A DNA stretch of 64,000 nt from JAMXLO01 sp963819855 (GTDB lineage Bacteria > Pseudomonadota > Alphaproteobacteria > Acetobacterales > Acetobacteraceae), in NCBI GenBank assembly GCA_963819855.1, contig CAWFYC010000017.1:27804-91803 (forward strand), written 5' to 3'. The notes under the pieces are model-generated. The model was not told the origin of the DNA. It made no database searches and was given only the letters and a program-made list of their open reading frames with translations. Position numbers and translations under genes: made by a program. Below, piece by piece: positions 26,818 through 35,752 of this stretch (the first letter of the stretch is position 1; each line of letters starts with the position of its first letter).

Positions 26818-26877
26818 GGAGACTCGCGCCCGATCCGGACTGCCTGTACCATCGGCGCAAACGGACGGGAGGAAGCC

Positions 26878-28030
26878 ATGAAGCTCAGCACGGACCGCAT
26901 CCTGACGACCCATGTCGGCAGCCTGCCGCGGCCGCAGGCACTGGTCGAGCTGCTGCTGAAGAAGGATCAGGACCAGCCCTACGACCATGCCGAATTCGCT
27001 CGCCAGACCACCAAGGCCGTGGGGGAGATCGTCGCGCACCAGGTTGCCATCGGCATCGATGTGGTCAGCGACGGCGAGGCCAGCAAGATCGGCTACGCCA
27101 CCTACATCAAGGATCGCCTGACCGGGTTCGGCGGCGAACCGTTCGTGCCGAAGCCGCAGCGCGACCTTGCCGACTATCCGGAATTCCGCAACCGCATGAT
27201 CCAGTTCACCGGTCCGCAGGTGTTCCGCCGGCTATGCTGCATCGGCGACATCCGGCTCAGCGACCATGAGGCGGTGAAGACCGACATCGCCAACTTCAAG
27301 GCGGCGATCGACACGTCGAAGCCGGTCGATGCGTTCATGCCGGCGGCCTCGCCGGGCGTCGTGTCGGCGTTCCAGCCGAACCGGCATTATCCCAACCACG
27401 CCGCCTATATCGGCGCGGTGGCCGATGCCATGAAGGAGGAGTACGAGGCGATCGCCAACGCCGGCATCGTGGTGCAGCTCGACAGCCCCGATCTGGCGAT
27501 GGCGCGGCATACCGGCTTCCAGGACCTCACCGAAGCCGAGTTCCTGAAGCAGGCCGAGCAACAGGTGGAAGCGGTGAACCATGCGCTGGCCAACGTGCCG
27601 GCGGGTTCGGCGCGGCTGCATCTGTGCTGGGGCAACTACGAAGGTCCGCACGACTTCGACATCCCGCTCGCGAAGGTGCTGCCGATCATCCTGAAGGCAA
27701 AGACCGCAGGCGATCTCGTTCGAGGCGGCCAATCCGCGTCATGCGCATGAATGGGCGGTGTGGCGCGATGCCAAGGTGCCGGACGACAAGGTGCTGATCC
27801 CCGGCGTGATCGATACCTGCACCAACTACATCGAGCATCCGGAACTGGTGGCGCAGCGCATCGGTCAGTACGCCGACATCGTCGGACGCGAGCGCGTCAT
27901 CGCCGGCACCGATTGCGGGTTCGCGACCTTCGTCGGCCACGCCGGCCGGGTCGATCCGGAGATCGCCTACCGCAAGCTCGGCGCGCTGGTGGAAGGTGCG
28001 AGGCTGGCATCCGCGAAGCTGTGGCACTGA
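26878..28030 (+). pseudogene. MetE-like zinc methyltransferase-fold protein, copy 1 (frameshifted)
   Basis: With one base removed this is about 383 residues of the cobalamin-independent methionine synthase II (MetE C-terminal) fold. The first frame has LTTHVGSLPRPQALVELL, IGIDVVSDGEASKIGYATYI, VQLDSPDLAMARHTGFQDL and the zinc ligand block LHLCWGNYEGPH. At about 27703 an extra A shifts the frame. The second frame then gives PDDKVLIPGVIDTCTNYIE and GTDCGFATFVGHAGRVD with the final zinc cysteine. Proteins of this size lack the MetE N-terminal domain and include epoxyalkane:coenzyme M transferase-like and other uncharacterised C1/alkyl transferases. It lies 10 bp before a second, very similar copy. 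Confidence 0.85.
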
Positions 28031-28040
28031 GGAGCGCACC

Positions 28041-29193
28041 ATGAAGCTCAGCACGGACCGCATTCTGACCACGCATGTCGGCAGCCTGCCGCGGCCGCAG
28101 CCGCTGGTGGCACTGCTGATCAAGAAGGATCGCAACGAACCCTACGACGCCGCCGAGTTCGCCGCGCAGGTGCGCCAGGCGGTCGCCGATATCGTGGCGC
28201 GTCAGGTGAAGATCGGCATCGATGTCGTCAGCGACGGCGAGACGAGCAAGGTCGGCTATGCGACCTATGTGCACGAACGCCTCACCGGCTTCGGTGGCGA
28301 GCCGTTTGTGCCGAAGCCCAATCGCGACGTGGCGCCCTATGCGGATTTCCGCCGGCGCCTGGAGCTGTTCATCGGGCCGCAGCAGATCCGCCGGCTGTGC
28401 TGCACCGGCCCGATCGCGCGGCAGGATCATCAATCGGCGCAGCGCGACATCGACAACTTCAAGGCGGCGATCGCGGCGTCGAAGCCGGTCGATGCGTTCA
28501 TGCCGGCGGCGTCGCCGGGCGTGGTGTCAACCTTCCAGCCCAACCGGCACTATCCCGAATCATGCCGCCTATATCGGCGCGATCGCCGATGCGATGCAGG
28601 AGGAATACGAATCGATCGCCAATGCCGGCATCGTGGTGCAGCTCGACAGCCCCGATCTGGCGATGGCGCGGCATACCGGGTTCCAGGACCTGAGCGAGTC
28701 GGAGTTCCTGAAGCAGGCCGAGCAGCAGGTGGAGGCGCTGAACCATGCGCTGGCGAATGTGCCGGCGAGTTCGTCGCGGCTGCATCTGTGCTGGGGCAAT
28801 TACGAAGGGCCGCACGATTTCGACATTCCGTTGCAGAAGATGCTGCCGATCATCCTGAAGGCGAAGCCGCAGGCGATCTCGTTCGAGGCCGCCAATCCGC
28901 GGCACGAGCACGAATGGGCGGTGTGGCAGGAGACCAAGCTGCCGGACGACAAGGTGCTGATCCCGGGCGTGATCGACACCTGCACCAACTATATCGAGCA
29001 TCCGGAACTGGTGGCGCAGCGGATCTGCCGGTTCGCCGATGTCGTCGGCCGCGAGCGGGTGATTGCGGGGACGGATTGCGGGTTCGCGACCTCGGTCGGC
29101 ACCGCGGGACGGGTGGATCGCGAGATCGCGTTCCGCAAGCTGGCGTCACTGGTGGAAGGGGCGCAGATTGCGTCGAAGCGATTGTGGCACTGA
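28041..29193 (+). pseudogene. MetE-like zinc methyltransferase-fold protein, copy 2 (frameshifted)
   Basis: A tandem paralogue of the preceding gene, with the same corrected length (about 383 residues) and long identical blocks such as MKLSTDRILTTHVGSLPRPQ, LDSPDLAMARHTGFQDL and LIPGVIDTCTNYIEHPELVA. Zinc ligands are LHLCWGNYEGPH and GTDCGFATSVG. An extra G at about 28556 (in tatcccgaatcatgcc) breaks the frame after FQPNRHYP; NHAAYIGAIADAM resumes in the next frame. The pair probably arose by tandem duplication and may form a heterodimer or serve two related substrates. Start at 28041 with gaggagcgcacc upstream. Confidence 0.85.
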
Positions 29194-29223
29194 AGTCGCT
29201 GTCATTGATGCTGGGGTTGCGCG

Positions 29224-29963
29224 ATGGCGGACAAACAGAACTTCGTGTTGGTACCCGACCCTGAACCGGAAGAACCTCCTGCCGAAGCGCGGTCAACGCT
29301 GCTCGACCACATCCGCGCGCTGCTGCCGTTCGGCGCATCGTCGCTGCCGGCCACCACTTCCACTCGTCCGCGCCTGATCTTCGGCTTCGACGCCACCGCG
29401 TCGCGCGAACCGGCCTGGGCTGCCGCGCGCACCGTGACCGATGCGCTGGTGAAGGCATTGCCCGGCGAGCTCGATGTCGCGCTGGCGGTGCATGGCGGCT
29501 CGATGCTGCACACCTTCACCGAGCTTCACCTCCGATCCGACCACGCTGCGCGACCGCGCCGCCGGCATCCGTTGCATCGCCGGCATGACCCGGCTGCTGC
29601 CGATCCTGTCGCGCGCGCTGTCGAACCCCGGCGTGCGGGTGCGTCGTCTACATCGGCGACGTGTTCGAGGAGTCGCCGGTGCGTGGCCGGAAACTTGCCG
29701 ATGCGATGGGGCTGAAGGGCATCAAGCTGATCGTGCTGCACGACACTACCGACTGGAACGCGAAGCGCGATGCCGAGGTGTTCCTGGACCTGGCGCGGCG
29801 CACCGGCGGGTGCGTGCTGCCGTTCGATGCCAGCGCGCCGGCACGGCTGCGCGAGCTGTTGGCCGCGATTGCGGTGTACGCGGTGGGCGGGACGGAGATG
29901 CTGGAGAAGAAGCGTGGCGAGATGGCGGGGGCGGTGCTGTTGTTGGAGCACCTGCGGCGGTGA
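29224..29963 (+). pseudogene. VWA-domain protein, two frameshifts
   Basis: After removal of two bases this is about 245 residues with a von Willebrand A fold. The MIDAS-type motif is FGFDATASR, a DxTxS variant of the usual DxSxS. Frame 1 runs to GGSMLHTFTE. Frame 2 gives FTSDPTTLRDRAAGI and MTRLLPILSRALSNPGVRV. Frame 3 gives VVYIGDVFEESPVRGRKLAD, IKLIVLHDTTDWNAKRDAEV and LRELLAAIAVYAVGG. The extra bases are near 29525 (gagcttcacc) and 29642 (gtgcgtcgtc). The protein is cytoplasmic with no signal peptide. It follows the MetE-like pair by 30 bp. Function unknown; VWA proteins often act as metal-dependent adaptors. Confidence 0.8.
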
Positions 29964-30004
29964 TGGGCCACTCGGGCGTGGCCGGTGCCGGCTTCGGCTG
30001 ACGA

Positions 30005-30152
30005 ATTCAACGCAAAGACCGCGAAGAACACAAAGCTCGCCAAGTTAGAATTGTTCGGCCTTCGGCCGATTCCGCAGCCCGCGGTCACGATGCGCGAAGC
30101 GCACCAATTCTGCTTTGTGATCTTTGCGTCCTTGGCGGGCTTTGCGTTGAAT
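30005..30152. repeat. Long inverted repeat, family C
   Basis: The outer arms ATTCAACGCAAAG and CTTTGCGTTGAAT are perfect. Inside are imperfect tandem units of the CGCAAAGANC type (left) and their complement (right: cttTGCGTCCTTGGCGGGC). A small hairpin, ggccttcggcc, sits in the centre. The element separates the VWA gene from the GxxExxY gene and recurs in related form at 32500-32598. Confidence 0.8.
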
Positions 30153-30195
30153 CATTAACCCAGCAGCAACGAACAGTGCCGATAGAAGTCTCGGT

Positions 30196-30568
30196 ATGGA
30201 GAGCGTCGACCCCACCAACCGCATCATCGGCTTGGCCATCAAGGTGCACAGAAAACTCGGCCCTGGCCTGCTGGAATCGGTTTACGAAGAATGCCTCTGC
30301 TGGGAGCTTGCGCATGGTGGCCTGCCCTTCAGGCGCCAGGTGCCTCTTCCCGATCATCTATGAGGATGTGCGGCTGAACTGCGCCTATTACGCAGACGTC
30401 ATCGTCGAGCAGTCCGTAATCCTGGAGCTCAAGTCGGTCGAGCGCATCCTGCCGGTGCACGAGGCGCAGACGTTGACGTATCTGCGATTGAGCGGCTGCA
30501 GGATCGGTCTGCTGATGAACTTCAACAGCGTCATGCTCAAAGACGGCCTGCGTCGCTTTATCCCATGA
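30196..30568 (+). pseudogene. GxxExxY protein (PD-(D/E)XK-like), frameshifted
   Basis: With one base removed this is about 123 residues with the family motif GLLESVYEECL (GxxExxY). The N-terminus is MESVDPTNRIIGLAIKVHRK; the core continues as IIYEDVRLNCAYYADVIVE and VILELKSVERILPVHEAQ, giving the E...ExK nuclease-like signature. The first frame ends at 30360 because an extra G lies at about 30351 (ttcccgatcatc). GxxExxY proteins are small restriction-endonuclease-fold proteins of unknown role, common in genomes with many repeats and often scattered beside them. Here it lies between two family C repeats and convergent to typA. A cytoplasmic nuclease-like role is inferred only from the fold. 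Confidence 0.8.
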
Positions 30569-30572
30569 CCGG

Positions 30573-32399
30573 CTAGGCCGCCGCCTCCGCCCGCCGCTCG
30601 TTCCGCTTGCGCTGGTGCGGATCGAGGAACCGCTTGCGCAGCCGCACCGCACTTGGCGTCACCTCCACCAGTTCGTCGTCCTCGATATAGGCGATCGCCT
30701 GTTCCAGGCTCATCCGGCGCGGCGGGATCAGCAGCATCGCGTCGTCCTTGCCGGCGGCGCGGATGTTGGTGAGCTTCTTCTCCTTGATCGGGTTCACTTC
30801 CAGATCCGATCCGCGCGCGTTCTCGCCCAGGATCATGCCGACATAGACCTTGTCGCCGGGGTTCACGAACAGCGTGCCGCGCTCCTGGATGTAGAACAGC
30901 GCGTAGTGCACCGCCTCGCCGTTCTCGGTGGAGATCAGCGAGCCGTTGCGCCGCCCCTCGATCGCGCCCTTCCACGGTCCGTAGCCGGCAAACAGCCGGT
31001 TCATCACCCCGGTGCCGCGCGTGTCGGTGAGGAATTCGCCGTGGTAGCCGATCAGGCCGCGGCTCGGGATGCTGAAGGTCAGCCGCAGCTTGCCGCCGCC
31101 GGACGGGCGCATGTCGCGCAGCTCGCCCTTGCGGCGGGACAACTGCTCCACCACCACGCCGGCATAGGGTTCGTCGACATCGACCAGCACCTCCTCCATC
31201 GGCTCCTCGCGGGCGCCGGTATCGGGGTTGGTGCGGGTCAGCACGCGCGGGCGGCCGATGGCCAGTTCGAAGCCCTCGCGGCGCATCTGCTCGATCAGCA
31301 CGCCCAGTTGCAGTTCGCCGCGGCCGGCGACCTCGAACGCCTCGGTCTCGTTGCTGTCGGTCACCTTGATGGCGACGTTGCCTTCCGCCTCGCGGAACAG
31401 CCGCTCGCGGATCTGCCGGGACGTGACCTTCTTGCCCTCGCGCCCGGCCAGCGGGCCGTCGTTGATGCGGAAGGTCATCGCCAGCGTCGGCGGATCGACC
31501 GGGATGGCGGGCAGCGGCGCCGCCAGTTCCGGCGCGCCGATCGTGTCCGGCACGGTGGCCTCGGCCAGGCCCGCGACGGCGATGATGTCGCCGGCCTCCG
31601 CCTCCTCCACCGGCACGCGGTCGAGGCCGCGGAACGACAGCAGCTTGGTCATCCGGCCGGTCTCGCCGGCGGTGCCGTCGGCGTGCAGCACCTTCACCGG
31701 CATGTTGATCCGCGCCCGGCCCTGCTCCACCCGCCCGGTCAGCACGCGGCCGAGATACGGGTCGTACTCCATGATCGTCGCGACCATGGCGAACGGCGCG
31801 TCGGGATCGACCGTCGGCGCCGGCACGTGGCGCACCACCAGGTCGAACAGCGCGGCCAGGTCCTTGCGCGGGCCGTCCAGCGCCGCGTCCGCCCAGCCCT
31901 GGCGGCCCGACGCGTACAGCATCGGGAAATCGAGCTGCGCGTCCGAGGCGCCCAGCGCGGCGAACAGGTCGAATACCTCGATGTGGACCTCGTCCGGGCG
32001 GGCGTCGGCGCGGTCCACCTTGTTGACCACCACGATCGGGTGCAGCCCGCGCGCCAGCGCCTTGCCGACCACGAACTTGGTCTGCGGCAGCACGCCCTCG
32101 GCGGCGTCCACCAGCACGATGGCGCCGTCCACCATGTTCAGGATGCGCTCGACCTCGCCGCCGAAATCGGCGTGGCCGGGGGTATCGACGATGTTGATGC
32201 GGGTGCCGCGCCAGACCACCGAGGTGCACTTGGCCAGGATGGTGATGCCGCGCTCGCGCTCCAGGTCGTTGCGGTCCAGCGCGCGCTCGGCCACCACCTG
32301 GTGGTCACGGAACGAGCCGGACTGGCTCAGGAGCTTGTCGACCAGGGTGGTCTTGCCGTGATCGACATGGGCGATGATCGCGACGTTGCGAATCTGCAT
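30573..32399 (-). CDS. typA: Translational GTPase TypA/BipA
   Basis: A 608-residue GTPase close in size to E. coli TypA. The G domain has AHVDHGKTTLVDKLL (P-loop), RGITILAKCTSV (switch I), DTPGHADFGGEVERI (switch II) and VVNKVDR. Later domains include VKVTDSNETEAFEVAGRG in part and the C-terminal RGLIGYHGEFLTDTRGTG, typical of TypA. It is a ribosome-associated EF-G-like factor needed under stress and low temperature. The open frame continues upstream to 32918, but the start at 32399 (MQIRNVAIIAH) matches the family. It converges with the GxxExxY gene with a 4-bp gap. Confidence 0.96.
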   Translation of the reverse strand: MQIRNVAIIAHVDHGKTTLVDKLLSQSGSFRDHQVVAERALDRNDLERERGITILAKCTSVVWRGTRINIVDTPGHADFGGEVERILNMVDGAIVLVDAAEGVLPQTKFVVGKALARGLHPIVVVNKVDRADARPDEVHIEVFDLFAALGASDAQLDFPMLYASGRQGWADAALDGPRKDLAALFDLVVRHVPAPTVDPDAPFAMVATIMEYDPYLGRVLTGRVEQGRARINMPVKVLHADGTAGETGRMTKLLSFRGLDRVPVEEAEAGDIIAVAGLAEATVPDTIGAPELAAPLPAIPVDPPTLAMTFRINDGPLAGREGKKVTSRQIRERLFREAEGNVAIKVTDSNETEAFEVAGRGELQLGVLIEQMRREGFELAIGRPRVLTRTNPDTGAREEPMEEVLVDVDEPYAGVVVEQLSRRKGELRDMRPSGGGKLRLTFSIPSRGLIGYHGEFLTDTRGTGVMNRLFAGYGPWKGAIEGRRNGSLISTENGEAVHYALFYIQERGTLFVNPGDKVYVGMILGENARGSDLEVNPIKEKKLTNIRAAGKDDAMLLIPPRRMSLEQAIAYIEDDELVEVTPSAVRLRKRFLDPHQRKRNERRAEAAA

Positions 32400-32499
32400 G
32401 GGGGCCTGGAATGCGGGGATGCTGCGCCGCACACATAGGCTGGATGGCGGCTGGATGCGAGGGGGAATCGGTGGCCGGGGGAGGGGGCTCGGATATCGG

Positions 32500-32598
32500 A
32501 ACCGCAAAACACGCAAATGACGCAAAGAGAGATCAGGCCCGCTCCGGCAGGTGCCAGGCGGTAATCCTTGATCCGCGTGTTCTGCGTGTTTTGCGGTT
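32500..32598. repeat. Inverted repeat, family C-like
   Basis: Left arm AACCGCAAAACACGCAAATG with cgcaaaga following; right arm atccgcgtgttctgcgtgtt ending ttgcggtt. The outer 18-19 bases pair with few mismatches. The arms are made of CGCAAA-type units, like the element at 30005-30152. It lies upstream of typA and may affect its promoter region. Confidence 0.8.
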
Positions 32599-32604
32599 GC
32601 TATT

Positions 32605-33053
32605 TCAGGGCGGACCGGTGGCGAGCGCCGGCAGATCGTGGGGGTGGCGCGGCGATCCGGAGCGGCGGGCGAACAGATTCCGGAGGAAGCCGGCGAGGCT
32701 GCCGCCATAGATGATGATGGCCCGGCTGAGTTCGTCCCAGAATGCCTGGTCGAGCTGATGACGGCGCCGACCGGGCGGTGACGCACCTCGGCGGCGATTT
32801 CCTCCTCCGTGGGCAGGCGCGCGAGGCGCGGGTCCGGTGTGGTCGGCGCGGTGGGGTTCGCGCTGGGCGTCCGGCGGCGCGACCTGCCGTGCGGCGCGGG
32901 CCCCGGCGTGGCGCGCAAGCGGATGGGCGTGGGCGAGAGGTCCTGGCCGCGTGCGGCGCGCCGGCAAGGCCTGGCTTCCAGGGCCGCGGCGCGAGGCAGT
33001 CCATTGATGATGCGGGCGAGACTGACCGCGAGATCGTTGCACAGCGCGTGCGA
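32605..33053 (-). pseudogene. Small alanine/arginine-rich protein, broken frame
   Basis: Coding signal is visible on the minus strand in two frames. The upstream frame has VSLARIINGLPRAAALEARP and later RLPTEEEIAAEVRHRPVGAVI. The downstream frame continues DQAFWDELSRAIIIYGGSLA and GFLRNLFARRSG. The join at about 32757 needs one added base (or two removed), unlike the other frameshifts here. No ATG is present in the upstream frame, so the start is also damaged or non-canonical. I recognise the (E)IAAEVRxRPVGAVI plus tryptophan/glycine-rich tail as a small uncharacterised protein type of this bacterial group; function unknown. Confidence 0.5.
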
Positions 33054-33349
33054 TCACGTAGGGCTACGTTGCCCCGGTCGCCTTCACGACTGACGCCAGA
33101 CCCAGGTCCGCCTGGCCACCAAGGACCTTGGCGTCGCCTTTCGCACCAACCACATCGTCAATCCGCTCGAGCGCGAGGTCCACCAGGATATGAGCGAGTC
33201 GCCGATCACGTGGCGGCTCGTGCGGTGCGTTCTACTTTGTTTCAACACGGAGGAAGCAGTTCGCCGCCGAGCCCGCGATAGACGAATCAGGGCCAGGGCT
33301 CGACTGCACCAGGAATATTTCGCCGATCTCGTCGCGGTGCCACGGGCCG
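33054..33349. other. Intergenic stretch with a coding-like fragment
   Basis: About 300 bp with no confident gene. One plus-strand frame at roughly 33096-33235 reads QVRLATKDLGVAFRTNHIV then NPLEREVHQDMSE, with protein-like composition but no start and no recognisable family. It may be a gene remnant. No strong hairpin or promoter was seen. Confidence 0.4.
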
Positions 33350-33871
33350 TCAATTCGGCCAGAGGCTACAGAACGCCTGATTGGCTTCCATGTTGTCGCC
33401 GGCATTGCCGCCTTCATCGACCTTGCGGATCCAGCCGTCGGGTTTGTCGGCGGTCGGGGAGACGCCGCAGTCGGTATGCACAAAGTGGATGCCGACGTCG
33501 CCGCCGGTATACAGCTCGCCGCACAGTTCCAGCCTGTCACCGACCCTGATCGTGCTGAGCGGTGCCGGCACGCTCGCCTGGTTACGCCGGTAGCCGTTGG
33601 CTAACACGTTGTCGATCGCGACGTCGTAGCTGGTGCCGTCGTCGCCCGACAGGGTCAGATGGGTGTGCGACAGATGCACGCCATGCCGTGGCGCGCCATC
33701 GCGGAAGGACGGACCAGCGGCAACACTGCCGGCGAGGAAGCTACCGGCAGCCTGTTCGCAAGCGGCAGCATCGGCTGCCTGGTCTGCAAAAGCCGATGAC
33801 GGCAGCAGAAGCAGCAGAGCAACAGCAATATGGCAGCGCGTGGCGTTGGATTCCTTATCGGCTGTTCGCAC
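33350..33871 (-). CDS. Secreted protein, possibly DUF3465-like
   Basis: A 173-residue protein with a signal peptide (IAVALLLLLPSSAFA) and a small all-beta mature domain. Segments SHTHLTLSGDDGTSYDVAID, IRVGDRLELCGELYTGGDVG and IHFVHTDCG..DGWIRK resemble the OB-like DUF3465 secreted family by pattern, which I offer tentatively. Four cysteines in the mature part (two in GELYTGG/HTDCG and one each at the ends) could form disulphides in the periplasm. The GTG start overlaps the stop of the upstream binding-protein gene (TAGTG), so it is the coupled second gene of that unit. Function unknown. Confidence 0.7.
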   Translation of the reverse strand: MRTADKESNATRCHIAVALLLLLPSSAFADQAADAAACEQAAGSFLAGSVAAGPSFRDGAPRHGVHLSHTHLTLSGDDGTSYDVAIDNVLANGYRRNQASVPAPLSTIRVGDRLELCGELYTGGDVGIHFVHTDCGVSPTADKPDGWIRKVDEGGNAGDNMEANQAFCSLWPN

Positions 33872-35478
33872 TACTTATCCAGCCAGACCGTCGCCAGGTC
33901 CTGGTTCACGTAGTGGCTCGGACCGATCTTCCAGCCGTGCATATAGGACCGCTCCGGCAGGATGCGGTTCCACCACAGCATCGGCCACTCGTAAGCCATC
34001 GTGTCCACCACGCGCGTCTCGAACGCCCGCATCAGCAGCCGCTGCTTTGCGGGATCGGTCTCGCGCACCATCTTGGCGTCGATGTCGATCAGGTCCTGGT
34101 CGTCGAAGCCGCCGTAGTTCTCAACGAACACCCGCTTCGGCAGATACTTCTGCGTGTCCATCACCGGATTGACCACGCCGTTGCAGTTGGCCTCCACCAC
34201 GACATCGAAGTTGCCGGTGCGCATCAATTCGAACCACGGACCGGTCGGCACCACTTTCTGGGTCACGTGAACGCCGATCTTGCTCCACTCGTCGACGACC
34301 CAGGTACCGACATACTTGTACGGCTGATCGACGTTGCGGTTCAGCATCTCGAAGCTGAGGTTCTCCTGCCCCGCCTCCTTCAGCAGCCGTTTCGCCTCGG
34401 CGCGCGACTTGTCGATATCGGGCCAGAAGCCCGCCATCTGCTGCAGTTCCTCCTTGGTCGCCGCCAGCGGCGAGCCGGGGAACACGATGCCGCCCACCGT
34501 GCGTACGTTGGCAATCTTCGACAGCGCCGGCGCGCCGTGCCACTGGTCGATCCCCAGCAGCAGCGCCTTGCGCACCCGCACATCGTCGAACGGCTTGCGC
34601 TTGGAGTTCGGCGTGATCAGGTTGCCGCAGTTCCAGTCGCTGGTCTGGATGGTGATCTTGTCGCCAAGCTCCTTCTTGAGCTGATCGATCGCCGCCGGCG
34701 GCAGGCCGCGGAACTCGGTGGTCGCGCGGTCGCCGCGAATCGCCTCGGTCCGCACCACCTGCTTGTCGGCGTAGATGGCGACGAAGCCATCGAGATATGG
34801 CAGTCCCTTGTGGTAGTAGTCGGGATTGCGCTCACCCTTGATCGACTGGCCGAGATCATAGGCGACGAACTTGAACGGTCCGCTGCCCATGATGTTCTTC
34901 ATGTACCAGTTGGGATCCTTGTCCAGGTTGTCCTTCTTGTAGATGTAGGCATACGGGTCGGCGAGCGCCGGCAGGAAGGTCAGCGTGGCGAACTTCAGCT
35001 TGAACACCACCGTCGTCGGATCGGGCGCCGACACGGTGTCGACCATCGCGTACCAGTTGGCGCGCGCGCTGTTGTAGCCCGGCGGCGGATGGATGATGTG
35101 GTTCCAACTCGCCGCCACGTCCGCCGCGCTGAGCGGCGAGCCGTCATGCCACTTCACGCCTTCCAGGATCTTGAACGTATAGGTTGTGCCGTTGTCGGTC
35201 GGTTGCGGCACCTCGGTGCACAGGTCGCAAACGAACTTCGTCACGTCCTCCGGATGCTCGGGATCGAGCCGGATCAGCACGCTGTAGAATGGCGCCGTCG
35301 AGTGGACCGTGGCGTAGGTGGTTTCCCGGTGACCATCGAAACTGGGCGGGGCGTCGGCAGGGATCATGTAGGTGAGGATGCCGCCGTGCTTCGGCTGTTC
35401 ATCCGCGGAGGCGGGAGCGATGCCGATCATCGCGGTCGCTGCGAACCCGAAAACGACCACAAGTGAGCCAATATTCAT
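33871..35478 (-). CDS. ABC transporter substrate-binding protein, family 5 (peptide/opine type)
   Basis: A 535-residue periplasmic binding protein (SBP_bac_5). The signal peptide is LVVVFGFAATAMIGIAPASA at the N-terminus from the start at 35478. Conserved parts are GGILTYMIPADAPPSFDGH, EGVKWHDGSPLSAADVAASW (the family signature), IMGSGPFKFVAYDLGQSIKG and FDDVRVRKALLLGIDQ. Such proteins deliver oligopeptides, dipeptides or other large solutes to a Dpp/Opp permease. No permease or ATPase genes lie next to it, so it is an orphan here. The longer upstream frame is rejected because the signal peptide begins at 35478. Confidence 0.93.
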   Translation of the reverse strand: MNIGSLVVVFGFAATAMIGIAPASADEQPKHGGILTYMIPADAPPSFDGHRETTYATVHSTAPFYSVLIRLDPEHPEDVTKFVCDLCTEVPQPTDNGTTYTFKILEGVKWHDGSPLSAADVAASWNHIIHPPPGYNSARANWYAMVDTVSAPDPTTVVFKLKFATLTFLPALADPYAYIYKKDNLDKDPNWYMKNIMGSGPFKFVAYDLGQSIKGERNPDYYHKGLPYLDGFVAIYADKQVVRTEAIRGDRATTEFRGLPPAAIDQLKKELGDKITIQTSDWNCGNLITPNSKRKPFDDVRVRKALLLGIDQWHGAPALSKIANVRTVGGIVFPGSPLAATKEELQQMAGFWPDIDKSRAEAKRLLKEAGQENLSFEMLNRNVDQPYKYVGTWVVDEWSKIGVHVTQKVVPTGPWFELMRTGNFDVVVEANCNGVVNPVMDTQKYLPKRVFVENYGGFDDQDLIDIDAKMVRETDPAKQRLLMRAFETRVVDTMAYEWPMLWWNRILPERSYMHGWKIGPSHYVNQDLATVWLDK

Positions 35479-35663
35479 TCTTTCGTCCCCCCGCCTCAGC
35501 TTTTCTTGCCCTTCCGGACCTCCCGATCGGAGCAATCCTGTCGCCGCTTGTACCCGGAGAATTGGCTGAAATCCAGCGGGAGATCGGACAACAAGGTCCT
35601 GCCGCCCGAACCAAATTGGATGTTTGTCAAATTCATTTCGCCGGTGTCACGCCGATTTGAGTG

Positions 35664-35679
35664 CGGCACGTGCATTGCA
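35664..35679 (+). promoter_or_regulatory. Sigma-54 (RpoN) promoter match upstream of the PEP-CTERM gene
   Basis: CGGCACGTGCATTGCA matches the -24/-12 consensus TGGCACGNNNNTTGCW at every fixed base except the first T. GG at 35665-35666 and GC at 35677-35678 have the exact spacing required. Predicted transcription start is near 35690, about 60 bp before the ATG. PEP-CTERM genes are known to be RpoN-dependent through the PrsK/PrsR pair in some bacteria, which supports the call. Confidence 0.6.
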
Positions 35680-35752
35680 GCTAAATGTTCAGTTACTTTT
35701 CGTCCACTTATTCGCTAAGGGGCATCAAGTGATGAGGTCCAGGGGAAGTATC

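Noticed and set aside
30615..32438. 607-residue plus-strand frame opposite typA
   Set aside because: Histidine/arginine-rich shadow; all TypA motifs lie on the minus strand.
33562..35466. 634-residue plus-strand frame
   Set aside because: Antisense to a well-supported family-5 binding protein.
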